Shown piece after piece: positions 45,567-54,225 of a stretch of DNA of 64,000 nt. A program made the position numbers and the translations under genes. The notes under the pieces were generated by a model. That model was not told the DNA's origin. It did not search any database and saw only the letters and a list, made by a program, of their open reading frames with translations. Every line of letters begins with the position of its first letter. Position 1 is the stretch's first letter. Location of the stretch: the NCBI RefSeq assembly GCF_030817595.1, contig NZ_JAUSZN010000001.1:380001-444000 (forward strand), in the 5' to 3' direction. This DNA is from Neobacillus niacini. Its GTDB lineage: Bacteria; Bacillota; Bacilli; Bacillales; Cytobacillaceae.

Positions 45567-46208
45567 ATGAGATTAGAAGATTTAAAAGGAAAATACGATG
45601 CGATATATAGTTTGGGGGATTTGTGCCTTGCAGCCCTTCAACTAAGACAAAACAATTTAAGACCTTTCGCGGGACCATTGGACTGGATGTCATCCCCTTC
45701 ATTGTCTAGCGTTAGTAGTCTATTGAGAAATCGATTCAATGGTTATATGGAACTGCAAAATTTAATACCTTCAGGCTATGCTACTGGTGTAGACAGCTCC
45801 GAACCCCATATTGTTGTAACTGATATGGCCTATCAAATCGTTTCAAGTCATGATTTTATTGCAGACAAAAATACATTTACCAATTTATCCACTTACCCTG
45901 ATGTACGCGCTAAATTTGACAGAAGAATTCATAGGTTCTTAGATAAACTTTCCAACGGAAAACGTATCCTGTTTATTAGAACAGAAGGAACCTTTGAAGA
46001 AGTGCTGGAACTTGAGTCAGTGTTATCGAAATTGGTGAAAAATGAATTCCATATTCTCCTTGTAAACCATACGAATACCAAAGACCTAATTGAAAAAGAC
46101 TGGCCTGTGGAAAATGTATGTGCCATAGAGCTTCCTAATGTAGAAAAATGGCATGGAAATGACCATTACTGGGAAGACATTTTTAAAGGTATTAATATAA
46201 AAGCTTAA
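45567..46208 (+). CDS. DUF1796 putative papain-like cysteine peptidase
   Basis: 213 residues. YDAIYSLGDLCLAALQLRQN and RPFAGPLDWM are the DUF1796 pattern, with the Cys in SLGDLC as the proposed nucleophile and His in NVEKWHGNDHYW toward the end. Proteins of this family occur among polysaccharide genes; a peptidase activity has not, to my knowledge, been shown. Binding site AAGGAG is somewhat far (13 bases) from the ATG. Confidence 0.75.
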   Translation: MRLEDLKGKYDAIYSLGDLCLAALQLRQNNLRPFAGPLDWMSSPSLSSVSSLLRNRFNGYMELQNLIPSGYATGVDSSEPHIVVTDMAYQIVSSHDFIADKNTFTNLSTYPDVRAKFDRRIHRFLDKLSNGKRILFIRTEGTFEEVLELESVLSKLVKNEFHILLVNHTNTKDLIEKDWPVENVCAIELPNVEKWHGNDHYWEDIFKGINIKA

Positions 46209-46227
46209 TTAATAGGAGGATTTGTAG

Positions 46228-47208
46228 ATGTTTAAAGACGCAGTTATTTTAGTAACTGGTGGGACAGGTTCCTGGGGAAAGGAGCTGACTCTCCAATTAT
46301 TAACATATGATCCAAAAGAAATAATCATTTTTTCCCGTAACGAAGATAGTCAAGTTAAGATGAGAAGAGAAATTGAAGACTCAAGGTTAAGTTTTCGGAT
46401 AGGGGATATCCGTGATCGGGATGCTTTATTCCAGGCTTGTAAAGGTGTCGATTTTGTTTTCCACCTTGCTGCCTTGAAGCATGTTCCAGTTTGTGAAGAA
46501 TTCCCTAAGGAAGCACTTAAAACAAACGTTACTGGCACTCAAAACGTGATTGATGCAGCTATATTTAATGAAGTAAAAAAGGTGATAAATGTATCAACTG
46601 ACAAAGCGGCAAATCCAGCAAATTTCTATGGGTTTACAAAAGCTATTAGTGAAAAATTAATTATACATGCAAATCTATTAAATACAACTACGAAGTTTGT
46701 TTGTGTAAGAGGTGGAAATGTTCTCGGAACAAATGGAAGTGTTCTCCATTTATTCATTGATCAAATAAAAAATAAAAATGAAGTTACCATTACTGATAAA
46801 CGAATGACACGATTCTTTTTAACCAAAGAGGATGCAATCAAGCTTTTATTAAAGGCAGCAACTGATGGTAAGGGCGGGGAAATCTTTGTGATAAATATGC
46901 CTGCATGCAGAATAATTGATTTAGCCGAAGTTTTAATTGGGCATTTTGGAAAAGAAGTCAATATTATTGAAACTGGTCCAAGACCGGGAGAGAAACTGCA
47001 TGAGGTACTTGTTTCACCGAATGAAATAGAGGATACCGTTGTTTATAACCAAGAATATTTTGTTGTTCTTCCTGACATTAACCTTCAGGTAAGGGAACAC
47101 TACTCAACTTTTCAGGCAATAAGCAAGTCATCTTATAGTTCGAATGATGATTTAATGACTCATGAGGAAATAAAGGAATTGTTAATTAAATCAAATTTTA
47201 TACAGTAA
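46228..47208 (+). CDS. CapD-like NDP-sugar 4,6-dehydratase, second copy
   Basis: A 326-residue SDR, ribosome binding site TAGGAGG. Motifs VTGGTGSWGKELTLQLL, FHLAALKHVPVCEEFP and STDKAANPANFYGFTK match the gene at 31993 closely. Here it is paired with an RMD-like reductase instead of an epimerase and RmlD, so it may feed a second 6-deoxy sugar. Confidence 0.87.
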   Translation: MFKDAVILVTGGTGSWGKELTLQLLTYDPKEIIIFSRNEDSQVKMRREIEDSRLSFRIGDIRDRDALFQACKGVDFVFHLAALKHVPVCEEFPKEALKTNVTGTQNVIDAAIFNEVKKVINVSTDKAANPANFYGFTKAISEKLIIHANLLNTTTKFVCVRGGNVLGTNGSVLHLFIDQIKNKNEVTITDKRMTRFFLTKEDAIKLLLKAATDGKGGEIFVINMPACRIIDLAEVLIGHFGKEVNIIETGPRPGEKLHEVLVSPNEIEDTVVYNQEYFVVLPDINLQVREHYSTFQAISKSSYSSNDDLMTHEEIKELLIKSNFIQ

Positions 47209-47228
47209 TTTTATCAAATGGAGGCAAA

Positions 47229-48149
47229 ATGATGAATCAGAGGCCAAAGTTGCTAATTACTGGGGCAAGCGGTTTTACAGGAGAACATGCATGTAAACAT
47301 TTTTCCAGATTAGGATATGACATAATAGCTGTTACAAGAAACCAATCCTTTGATGGAAGTAAAGGGATAAAAACAGAATACTGTGAACTAACAATTAAAG
47401 ATGATGTTAATCTTTTAATAAAAAAAATAAAACCTGATTTCCTATTACATTTAGCAGGACTCAACCATGTTGGTGATTCTTGGAATGACCCGATTACAAC
47501 ATTAGAAACCAACTTGTTATCAACACTATATATCATTGATGCTACTCGACAACTAAATCCAACTTGTAAAATTGTTATTGTCGGTTCTTCTCTCCAAACC
47601 AGCCTCAACGAAATATCGAATTTCACACATCCCTATAGTCTTAGTAAGACACTCCAGGTACTAATTTCTCAAGCTTGGGTTAAATTGTACAAAATGAACA
47701 TCGTAATTGCAAAACCATCTAATATAATTGGACCAGGTAGATCCAATGGTGTTAATTCTATATTTGCCAATAAAATTGCTCAAATGGAAAAGAACATGTT
47801 AGACAAAGTGTTGGTAGTAAACAACTTAAATTCTAAGCGTGATTTCATAGATGTCCGCGATGTTATAAGCGCTTACGAAGTGATCCTTAATAAAGGGACT
47901 CCAGGGGAAATTTATGAAATTTCTTCAGGAAAAAGTTATTCTCTCAGGGATCTGATTGAAATATATAAAAACTTAACAACAACAGACTTTAAGGTAAAAT
48001 CCCTCTCCAATGGAGTTGAAGAATTGGCTGCCGACGAAACACCTTTAAAACTTCTTCAATTAGGATGGAGTCCAACATTTTCAATTAATTCTTCCCTAAA
48101 TGATACTCTTAATTATTATAGATCGGAGCTAAAAAAGAAAGAAAACTAA
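47229..48149 (+). CDS. SDR NDP-6-deoxy-sugar reductase, RMD-like
   Basis: 306 residues starting with the NAD(P) motif LLITGASGFTGEHAC. It contains FLLHLAGLNHVGDSWNDP, SSLQTSL and the catalytic YSLSK, and the segment NNLNSKRDFIDVRDVISAY. The layout is that of GDP-4-keto-6-deoxy-mannose reductase (RMD) and relatives. Following the dehydratase at 46228 it probably reduces its product. Last gene of the glycan locus. Confidence 0.8.
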   Translation: MMNQRPKLLITGASGFTGEHACKHFSRLGYDIIAVTRNQSFDGSKGIKTEYCELTIKDDVNLLIKKIKPDFLLHLAGLNHVGDSWNDPITTLETNLLSTLYIIDATRQLNPTCKIVIVGSSLQTSLNEISNFTHPYSLSKTLQVLISQAWVKLYKMNIVIAKPSNIIGPGRSNGVNSIFANKIAQMEKNMLDKVLVVNNLNSKRDFIDVRDVISAYEVILNKGTPGEIYEISSGKSYSLRDLIEIYKNLTTTDFKVKSLSNGVEELAADETPLKLLQLGWSPTFSINSSLNDTLNYYRSELKKKEN

Positions 48150-48654
48150 TCAAAAGTTTGAATAATAGGGGGCAAGTCCATGGATTAAATGGAGATTCCA
48201 TGTAATGGTGGACAAATTTGAAACATGGAAATTTTTACTCTTAAATATAAGTTTAAAGGACGATTATGGTTAGCATTATCGTCCTATTTAATGCTTTCCT
48301 TATTTATTTGCCTTAATGATTTTTAGTTTCTTTACGACTTCTTATTAGCAACTTCCTGTAGCAATGGTGCCTATTCTGTTTCATATTTCTGGTGTTACAT
48401 TGGGACATTTTATGGGTTTGGGGGGCAATACTATCTCACCTATTCTCTCTAATTTCAATCATTTTCATCTCAGTAAAAACAGCGGATAAGAAGGAGTTCT
48501 CATGATTTAACAGGTCAAGAGTGTAGAATATGGACTCAAAAAGGAGAAACATTTGACCAAAATTAATATTAGAAAAAAAGGTAATACAAATGTAAAATAT
48601 TTAATATTATGTGATTGAGGAATACCCAAATTATTACCGAAAGGTGGGAAATAA
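48150..48654. other. Intergenic stretch after the glycan locus
   Basis: Holds a hairpin (AGGACGAT / ATCGTCCT, 48257-48285) that could end the operon although its T run is poor. A short plus-strand stretch near 48360-48487 reads like a membrane protein fragment (AMVPILFHISGVTLGHFMG) without a start. No complete gene. Confidence 0.45.
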
Positions 48655-48891
48655 ATGAGTGAATTAACCCGATTTTTGTACACACCGCACTATGCACCAG
48701 ATAAACCTTACTATGTTTATTCGGTCGATTGTGACAGTCCCGAAAAAATTAGTGGATTTATTCAAGGGTACATGAAATGTACTCATTGTGGAAAAGGAAA
48801 TCATTTCAGATTTTATATTAATTCTAAAAATAGACACTTAGCCAAATGTCCAGATTGTAAAGAAGTATTTCTTGATATTGAGGATTTTTAA
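48655..48891 (+). CDS. Small zinc-ribbon protein
   Basis: 78 residues behind GAAAGGTGG. The C-terminal half has CTHCGKGN and CPDCKEVF, a four-cysteine zinc ribbon. The N-terminus (RFLYTPHYAPDKPYYVYSV) is aromatic-rich. No family recognised. Confidence 0.65.
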   Translation: MSELTRFLYTPHYAPDKPYYVYSVDCDSPEKISGFIQGYMKCTHCGKGNHFRFYINSKNRHLAKCPDCKEVFLDIEDF

Positions 48892-48952
48892 TTAAAAATA
48901 TAAAAAGAAGTGATTGAATATTGCACATGGGAAAATCATAAAGTTGAATGGG

Positions 48953-49240
48953 TCCTTACAACAGGGCGTTTATGCTTGGTGGAGTAGACCGGCGTACGAA
49001 ACTGCCTCTGAGATCCGTAGGATTCGAACAATAGGAGCGGATGCTGTCGGTATGTCAACTGTCCCAGAGGCGAGTGTAGCGATTCACGGAGGTATGAATG
49101 TACTTGGTATTTCTTGTTTAACCATTATGGCATGTGGGATTCTAGATCAACCATTAAATCATGATGAAGTCATTGAAGTGGCTGCTATGGTAAGAGAGAA
49201 ATTTATCAAACTAGTTAAGGAAACCATTACAAGAATGTAA
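48953..49240 (+). pseudogene. Truncated purine nucleoside phosphorylase copy
   Basis: The last 95 codons of the phosphorylase at 21947 occur again with roughly 90 percent identity by hand alignment, up to and including the stop and TAC after it. The N-terminal two thirds are missing. Conserved sites are changed: WWSGPAYETP is WWSRPAYETA, and EAIVAIHG is EASVAIHG. A stem (GCTGACTTTT / AAAAGTCAGC) follows at 49256-49287, similar to that after the intact gene. It is not likely to be active. Confidence 0.88.
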
Positions 49241-49350
49241 TACTTATATTTTCATGCTGACTTTTATCATCATAATAAAAAGTCAGCTTATAATGTACAG
49301 GAGTACTGAGTAAAAGATCTATCTAGTTTAGTGAAATATTAAATTATCAA

Positions 49351-49665
49351 TTAGGCAACAAGTTTTAGCCCAATGGTCGCACCTAAAATTAATGCAATAC
49401 ATGCAATCCTTCGCCAATCTTTTGATTCACCGTAAATCATAATTCCTAATAGCGCTCCACCAGCTGAACCAATTCCTGTCCATATTGCATATGCTGTCCC
49501 CATAGGTAGAGTTTTCATGGCGTAGGCAAGAAAAAGAAAACTAGTTCCAAATCCGAGCATTAATAGGAATAAGGATTGCCAATTACGACTGTTATTCAAT
49601 TTATTTATGGTAACAACACCAAATGCTTCACATAATCCTGCTAAAATTAATGATAGCCACGCCAT
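49351..49665 (-). CDS. ykkD: SMR-family guanidinium exporter subunit YkkD
   Basis: A 104-residue protein with four membrane helices. LAGLCEAFGVVTINKL carries the essential Glu of SMR transporters, and TLPMGTAYAIWTGIGSAGGA is the signature. It aligns along its length with B. subtilis YkkD (105). It forms a heterodimer with YkkC, the pair exporting guanidinium in exchange for protons. The start overlaps the ykkC stop by one base. Confidence 0.93.
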   Translation of the reverse strand: MAWLSLILAGLCEAFGVVTINKLNNSRNWQSLFLLMLGFGTSFLFLAYAMKTLPMGTAYAIWTGIGSAGGALLGIMIYGESKDWRRIACIALILGATIGLKLVA

Positions 49666-50006
49666 TAAGAATCAGCTCCTTCCTGTTTATCATCTTTTGT
49701 TAATAACTTTAATCCAAGCACACCAACTAGTAAAAGTGCTATCAACATGATTTTTTCCAGCTTGATAGGTTCTGAGAAAAATATAATTTCAGAAATGACC
49801 GTTCCTGCTGTCCCTAAACCTACAAAAACTGCGTATACTGTACCTACGGGAAGTTTCCGGCTAGCCATGATGATTAAGTAGAAACTCACCATAATCGAGA
49901 TCACTGTACCAGACCAAGTCCAAAAGCCATTTGCATGTTTTAGACCGATTACCCAAAACACTTCAAAAAATGCTCCAACAAACACCTTCATCCAATTTGC
50001 ATTCAT
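49665..50006 (-). CDS. ykkC: SMR-family guanidinium exporter subunit YkkC
   Basis: 113 residues, four membrane helices, ribosome binding site [28 protein letters not shown] with the conserved Glu and [19 protein letters not shown] match B. subtilis YkkC (112) closely. In Bacillus the ykkCD transcript begins with a guanidine-I riboswitch. Here the riboswitch exists 2.1 kb upstream (52147-52240), on the same strand and beyond an IS element, so expression may now be uncoupled from guanidine. Confidence 0.93.
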   Translation of the reverse strand: MNANWMKVFVGAFFEVFWVIGLKHANGFWTWSGTVISIMVSFYLIIMASRKLPVGTVYAVFVGLGTAGTVISEIIFFSEPIKLEKIMLIALLLVGVLGLKLLTKDDKQEGADS

Positions 50007-50321
50007 TATCTATTACCTCCATTAATTTATAAAAAAGCTTTGTTAAATTCTAATGTTGATTTACTGTGTTTGAAAAATAAACGGAAAAATTCCGGCTAAA
50101 TTAGGAAATACCCATATTTTCATAAAAATAAGGGGAGTTTTTCCGTTTTTATATGACCCAAATTTTTGGATTTTGTTTTATTTAGAGCAGGTAACCGGAA
50201 TAGCTCCGCTTATATCTGCTTCTTAAGCTTCCTCTATCTACATTAACCGGAAATTCTCCGCCTATGAATTCTCATACCTACACGAAAATCAACAATCAAT
50301 CATAACAGAGCCTATAAAAAC
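50007..50321. repeat. ykkC upstream region with three CCGGAA-N4-TCCG motifs
   Basis: Three similar partial palindromes occur at 50082 (CGGAAAAATTCCGG), 50195 (CCGGAATAGCTCCG) and 50247 (CCGGAAATTCTCCG). The first also pairs with CTTTTTCCG-like DNA at 50130-50148. They are unexplained. The last nine bases are the left target duplication of the IS element. Confidence 0.55.
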
Positions 50322-51803
50322 GATTAAGTCCATATAATTGTGTAAAAAGAAAGAGTCATTTTATTCACTCTTGGCAACACTGTTTTCAGCGACGATAAAC
50401 AATGAAAAGAGGAATTAAAATGACTCACTTACAGTTTAACCTAGATTTAGACCTTTTAAAAGAATCCGTTATCAATTCTAATCTAGATATGGTGATTAAA
50501 TCAGCGATTGTCTTAGTCCTTAATGAAGTCATGGAAAACGAGAGAGACGATTATTTACGTGCGGCTGCTTATGAACGGTCTCCAGATCGCCGAGACTACC
50601 GAAATGGCTACTATGAACGTGAATTGATCCTAGGTATTGGCAAACTAAAGCTAAAGGTCCCAAGGACCAGAAATGGTGAGTTTTCCACTTCCGTCTTCGA
50701 AAAGTATGCTCGCTGTGACCAAGCCCTGGTCCTCTCCATGCTAGAAATGGTGATTAACGGTGTTTCAACTCGGAAAGTCACGCATATAGTCGAGCAGCTC
50801 TGTGGGGAAAATATATCGAAATCATTTGTGTCTTCCCTTACCCAAAAGCTTGACCCCATTATTAATGATTGGAACAAACGCCCTTTGAATGTCATGTATT
50901 ATCCTTATGTTTTTGTGGATGCCATGTATATTAAGGTCCGGGAACACAACCGGGTTATCTCAAAAGCCGTGTACATTGCGACTGCCATTACTGAGAAGAA
51001 TACACGTGAAATCCTTGGGCTTAGTGTGGATCATGCAGAAGACTTCGAGAGTTGGAGTCGTTTCTTCCAACAGCTTAAATCCCGTGGGCTTCAATCCCCC
51101 AAACTGGTCATCTCAGATGCTCATCTAGGGCTACAAAAGGCAATACAGCGCGATTTTATTGGTACTACATGGCAAAGATGCACGGTACATTTTAAACGCA
51201 ACATAATAGGGAAGCTCTCCAAGAAAGATTCCGTAGAGATACGCTCCATGATTAAACGTGTCTTTGAAGCTGTTACGATTGAGGATATCCGTAGATTTAA
51301 GAATGAATTAATGAACCAGTTTGGGGATGAAGCTAAATATGCCAAAGCCTTGGAAACTTTAGATGAAGGCTTCGAAGATGCCATTCAATACCTAAACTTT
51401 CCTGAGAAGATGCACCCTCATATACGAAGTACAAATTCACTTGAACGCTTAAACCAAGAAGTCCGTAGAAGGGAGAAAGTTATTCGTATCTTTCCCAATA
51501 CTCAATCTGCCTTTCGATTGGTAGGTGCTGTTCTCATGCAATACCAGGAGGTCTACTCCAAAAGAAAGACATTACTTAATAACTAATTAAACTTTTATTT
51601 TTCGCCTCCACTTCCATCATGGAATGATCACATATCCAGGAAGGGCTGTCAAAGTGAAGAGCCTTTGACAGCCCTCCCCGGATATGTAGATAAAAAACCA
51701 TGGAAGTTTCGTCAAAAAAAAATGAAAGGGTTTGGATAGATAATCAACAAAAGTGAAGTTGAAAACAATTGCTTTTGATTTTACACAATATTCAGGACTT
51801 GAC
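50322..51803 (+). mobile_element. Intact IS256-family insertion sequence
   Basis: The element is bounded by imperfect inverted repeats of about 25 bases (left 50322-50347, with AAGTCCATATAATTGTGTAA; right 51779-51803, whose complement has AAGTCCTGAATATTGTGTAA). The identical 9-bp sequence TATAAAAAC flanks it on both sides (50313-50321 and 51804-51812) as target duplication. It holds one full transposase gene. A 25-base stem-loop (51635-51690, GGGCTGTCAAAG / CTTTGACAGCCC core) follows the gene within the element. Confidence 0.92.
50420..51586 (+). CDS. IS256-family transposase
   Basis: Start chosen at the ATG six bases after AGAGGA; 388 residues. DDE residues lie in FVDAMYIKVRE (Asp), VISDAHLGL (Asp) and STNSLERLNQEVRRR (Glu), the mutator/IS256 arrangement; the N-terminal YRNGYYERELILGIGKLKL is also typical. 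The frame is complete, so the element may still move. Confidence 0.95.
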   Translation: MTHLQFNLDLDLLKESVINSNLDMVIKSAIVLVLNEVMENERDDYLRAAAYERSPDRRDYRNGYYERELILGIGKLKLKVPRTRNGEFSTSVFEKYARCDQALVLSMLEMVINGVSTRKVTHIVEQLCGENISKSFVSSLTQKLDPIINDWNKRPLNVMYYPYVFVDAMYIKVREHNRVISKAVYIATAITEKNTREILGLSVDHAEDFESWSRFFQQLKSRGLQSPKLVISDAHLGLQKAIQRDFIGTTWQRCTVHFKRNIIGKLSKKDSVEIRSMIKRVFEAVTIEDIRRFKNELMNQFGDEAKYAKALETLDEGFEDAIQYLNFPEKMHPHIRSTNSLERLNQEVRRREKVIRIFPNTQSAFRLVGAVLMQYQEVYSKRKTLLNN

Positions 51804-51858
51804 TATAAAAACAAGGTTCTATTAAAGAAAGTTGTTGATTTTTCTCACGGAAATTCTG

Positions 51859-52062
51859 ATGAAGGACTAAACTCAATGAGGAATCTTCTGATTAGTCTTT
51901 CATCATGCCTATGAAGGACAAATCTCACTAGGAATTCCCTTGATTAGTCTTTCATCATGCCTATGAAGGACAAATCTCACTAGGAATTCCCTTGATTAGT
52001 CTTTCATCATGCCTATGAAGGACAAATCTCACTGGAAATTCTCTTGATTAGTCTTTCATCAA
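51859..52062. repeat. Four tandem copies of a 52-bp unit
   Basis: Units start at 51859, 51911, 51963 and 52015, each beginning ATGAAGGAC and ending GTCTTTCATCATGCCT or similar. Copies two and three are identical, one and four diverged. ATGAAGGAC and GTCTTTCAT are inverted to each other, so each unit can fold into a hairpin. The array lies between the riboswitch terminator and the IS. Confidence 0.9.
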
Positions 52063-52110
52063 CCTTTTAACCGTTGTACTTATAATCAACATTTAAATTT
52101 AACAAAGCTA

Positions 52111-52160
52111 AAAATAAAAAAAGCCTGAGAGATCACTGTTAAACAGTATCTCCCAGGCTT
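52111..52160 (-). terminator. Expression-platform terminator of the guanidine-I riboswitch
   Basis: On the minus strand GCCTGGGAGAT, the 3' part of the aptamer, can pair with ATCTCTCAGGC, with ACTGTT / AACAGT as an inner stem, followed by a T-rich run. Aptamer and terminator are thus mutually exclusive. Confidence 0.88.
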
Positions 52161-52240
52161 TTATCCTTCCGTGACACAGCAATGCTGTGAGTTTTCTCTC
52201 GGTCCAGACCAACAGTGGTGTTGCGGAACCCTAGAAAACA
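52147..52240 (-). ncRNA. Guanidine-I (ykkC class) riboswitch aptamer
   Basis: Read on the minus strand, the conserved blocks occur in order: CTAGGGTTCCGC, then GGTCTGGACCGAGAGA, a variable stem (ACTCACAGC / GCTGTGTCA), and ACGGAAGGATAAAAGCCTG with GGGAGATA. These are the signature elements of the guanidine-I class. Guanidine should stabilise the aptamer and prevent the terminator. The element points toward ykkCD, but no gene follows directly; tandem repeats and an IS256-type element come first. Confidence 0.95.
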
Positions 52241-52262
52241 TTTACGTATACAATTACAATAA

Positions 52263-52290
52263 ATTATATAGTAATATAAATATTTTACAA
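52263..52290 (-). promoter_or_regulatory. SigA-type promoter of the riboswitch transcript
   Basis: TTGTAA and TATAAT on the minus strand, spaced by 16 bases, about 30 bases before the aptamer. Confidence 0.65.
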
Positions 52291-52340
52291 CTGTAAGATT
52301 TGGAAAAACGTGAACATAGGAAATCACGTTTCCATTTTAC

Positions 52341-52823
52341 CTAACTGAGATGTTTATGTGTGTTTATTTTTCTAATAATTGCAATGATAGCTATGCAAAT
52401 TAACAGTTTTAACATCAAACTTATTAATGAGTGATACCATGTCCATCCTTTTTTCCATTTAATCAAGTTAGTTTTCTTTGAGGCAATGGTCTCTATGATT
52501 GTTTGTGGTATAACAAAAGGAAAAATTTTTAAAATGATTCCGACCGGTTTGCTGTTCAATGTCCACTGATTATAGTAAAGCAGCATTAAAGGGTAATGAA
52601 CATAATGGGAAGTGGATTTTATACTTTGGAAAAAGTTTTTTGGGGTATTTTAGATATCCTCTTGATACCAAATATTGATCTGAGAAAAAATTACCAATGA
52701 AACTTACAAGGTATACAATAATCCAATCTTTAAATGAACGTTTCACAATGGCGAACGGTTATAAGACCAAACCAATTATGTAATGATGACTAAGAAGAAA
52801 TACGGATAAATTTTTTTTCTCAA
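52341..52823 (-). pseudogene. Frameshifted CBO0543-family membrane protein
   Basis: A binding site (GGAGGTG) and TTG at 52823 open MRKKIYPYFFLVIIT, which soon breaks. Other frames continue with KDWIIVYLVSFIGNFFSDQ, SRGYLKYPKKLFPK and finally the 81-codon open end YYNQWTLNSKPVGIILKIF to KWKKGWTWYHSLISL. Together this is the pattern of the CBO0543 family of small five-helix membrane proteins. At least two frame breaks make it inactive. It is upstream of the riboswitch and unrelated to it. Confidence 0.65.
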
Positions 52824-53232
52824 CTTTTACACCTCCTAGTTAGTATAATTTGTTCAATTAAAACTTTTATATGAAGAATCTTTACTTATCTCCAACTAAT
52901 GGGGCGGTTTGTGCAAGAAGGACAAAAAGGCATATTGAAGGTTATTTAGCAGGTTAATTAATAAATATGAACCAAATCTTCAATAAGGTAAATGGAAGAT
53001 CCATAAGTTTCCTACAGCAAAAGGCCCTAGAACAAGAGATGAATGGTTCTACATTATTTTTCTTGAAATGCCTCTTTCTACCCGAAAATTATAAATTAAC
53101 AAGATACCTTCCATCTGTATTAATTTAGTACCAGCCCATGTTATAATAATTAACTTAGGATAATTACTACTTTTTTTTATAATTTAACGGATGCCAAGAA
53201 AAGCCTCCGAATAGCGATGGAGGTGTAAGAGG
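52824..53232. other. Intergenic stretch without a gene
   Basis: About 400 AT-rich bases with many stops in all frames and no recognisable element; only the binding site (GGAGGTG at 53219) of the next gene is clear. Confidence 0.45.
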
Positions 53233-53442
53233 ATGAATAAAAGATGGACGATTGGTAAAATAAAGGATTTTGTTGAGAATAATTCTGAAAGTAAGTTGCT
53301 CACGACGGAATACCACGGTTTTTCTCAACATTTACTATTTAAATGTGCATGTGGTAGCAACTTTGAAAAAACATTTACGAAATTTAAAAATAATAACCAA
53401 CGGAAATGTGACGTGTGCCAACCGCCAAAAGTGTCTCGATAA
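53233..53442 (+). CDS. Small zinc-finger-like protein
   Basis: 69 residues starting NKRWTIGKIKDFVENNSES, with CACG and CDVC pairs near the C-terminus (FKCACGSNFEKTFTKF, then RKCDVC), which resembles the zinc-binding part of phage-type or HNH-associated small proteins. A strong terminator follows. No specific function. Confidence 0.65.
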   Translation: MNKRWTIGKIKDFVENNSESKLLTTEYHGFSQHLLFKCACGSNFEKTFTKFKNNNQRKCDVCQPPKVSR

Positions 53443-53459
53443 CGCATAGCGATTAACGA

Positions 53460-53503
53460 AGTGCCTATTTCAATTATAGAGAAATTGGCACTATTTTTAT
53501 TTT
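53460..53503 (+). terminator. Rho-independent terminator
   Basis: AGTGCC-T-ATTTC pairs with GAAAT-T-GGCACT, followed by a T-rich run. Confidence 0.85.
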
Positions 53504-53745
53504 ATACCAGACGAAATATTACTTCTTAAATCGAATAAGAACAACAAAGGAACCCTGAAAATTCATGATGGCAAAAATGGTTCTCGATTTGTCTACTTGC
53601 AAATGCTTTTAAAAGGTGTTAAGCTTTAGAAGAATTATTTTTGTTCGGTGTAAAGGATAGTATAAGGATTAACTTTTCGTCTTGATGATCACTGAGTGCA
53701 AGGATAGTAATACATTGTGTGTAAAGCACAGCTGGAGGAAACAAA

Positions 53746-53946
53746 ATGGAACAAGGTAAAGTAAAATGGTTTAACGCAGAAAAAGGTTTCGGATTTATCG
53801 AGCGTGAAGGCGGAGAAGACGTATTCGTTCATTTCTCAGCGATCCAAGGCGAAGGTTTCAAATCTTTAGACGAAGGTCAAGCAGTTACTTTTGACGTTGA
53901 GCAAGGTCAACGTGGAGCTCAAGCAGCTAACGTGCGTAAAGCTTAA
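53746..53946 (+). CDS. cspC: Cold shock protein
   Basis: 66 residues with both RNA-binding motifs, KGFGFIE and [29 protein letters not shown] and [15 protein letters not shown] match B. subtilis CspC better than CspB or CspD. Codon use is strongly biased, as in highly expressed genes. The 5' leader of over 100 bases, typical for csp genes, contains TGTGTAAAGCACAGC just before the binding site TGGAGG. It acts as an RNA chaperone. Confidence 0.95.
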   Translation: MEQGKVKWFNAEKGFGFIEREGGEDVFVHFSAIQGEGFKSLDEGQAVTFDVEQGQRGAQAANVRKA

Positions 53947-53960
53947 TAAAAGAACAAATG

Positions 53961-53998
53961 AAAGCAGGCTCTTTTAGAGTCTGTTTTTTCTTTTTTCA
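53961..53998 (+). terminator. Rho-independent terminator of cspC
   Basis: AGCAGGCTC / GAGTCTG hairpin followed by T-rich DNA. Confidence 0.75.
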
Positions 53999-54225
53999 TT
54001 TTTTTAAAAAAGGAGCACTACTCTCGAATGAGTAGGGGACATGTAAACAAGTAAAACAAATGGTAAATTGAGTGTATCACATCATCACAATTTGCCTAAT
54101 TATCTTTAACTAGAGGACTGTGGAAAACCAGATAATTGTTGAAGTATACTTATTTCAATAAGATAAAAGATATAATAGATTCTGTGATTATTAACATAAA
54201 TTCAAATAATTCTGGAGAAAAAACT

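Noticed and set aside
50007..50400. Guanidine riboswitch directly upstream of ykkC
   Set aside because: None of the conserved aptamer blocks is present there; the aptamer is at 52147-52240 instead.
51859..52062. CRISPR array
   Set aside because: Units are directly joined 52-bp tandem repeats without unique spacers, and no cas genes are near.
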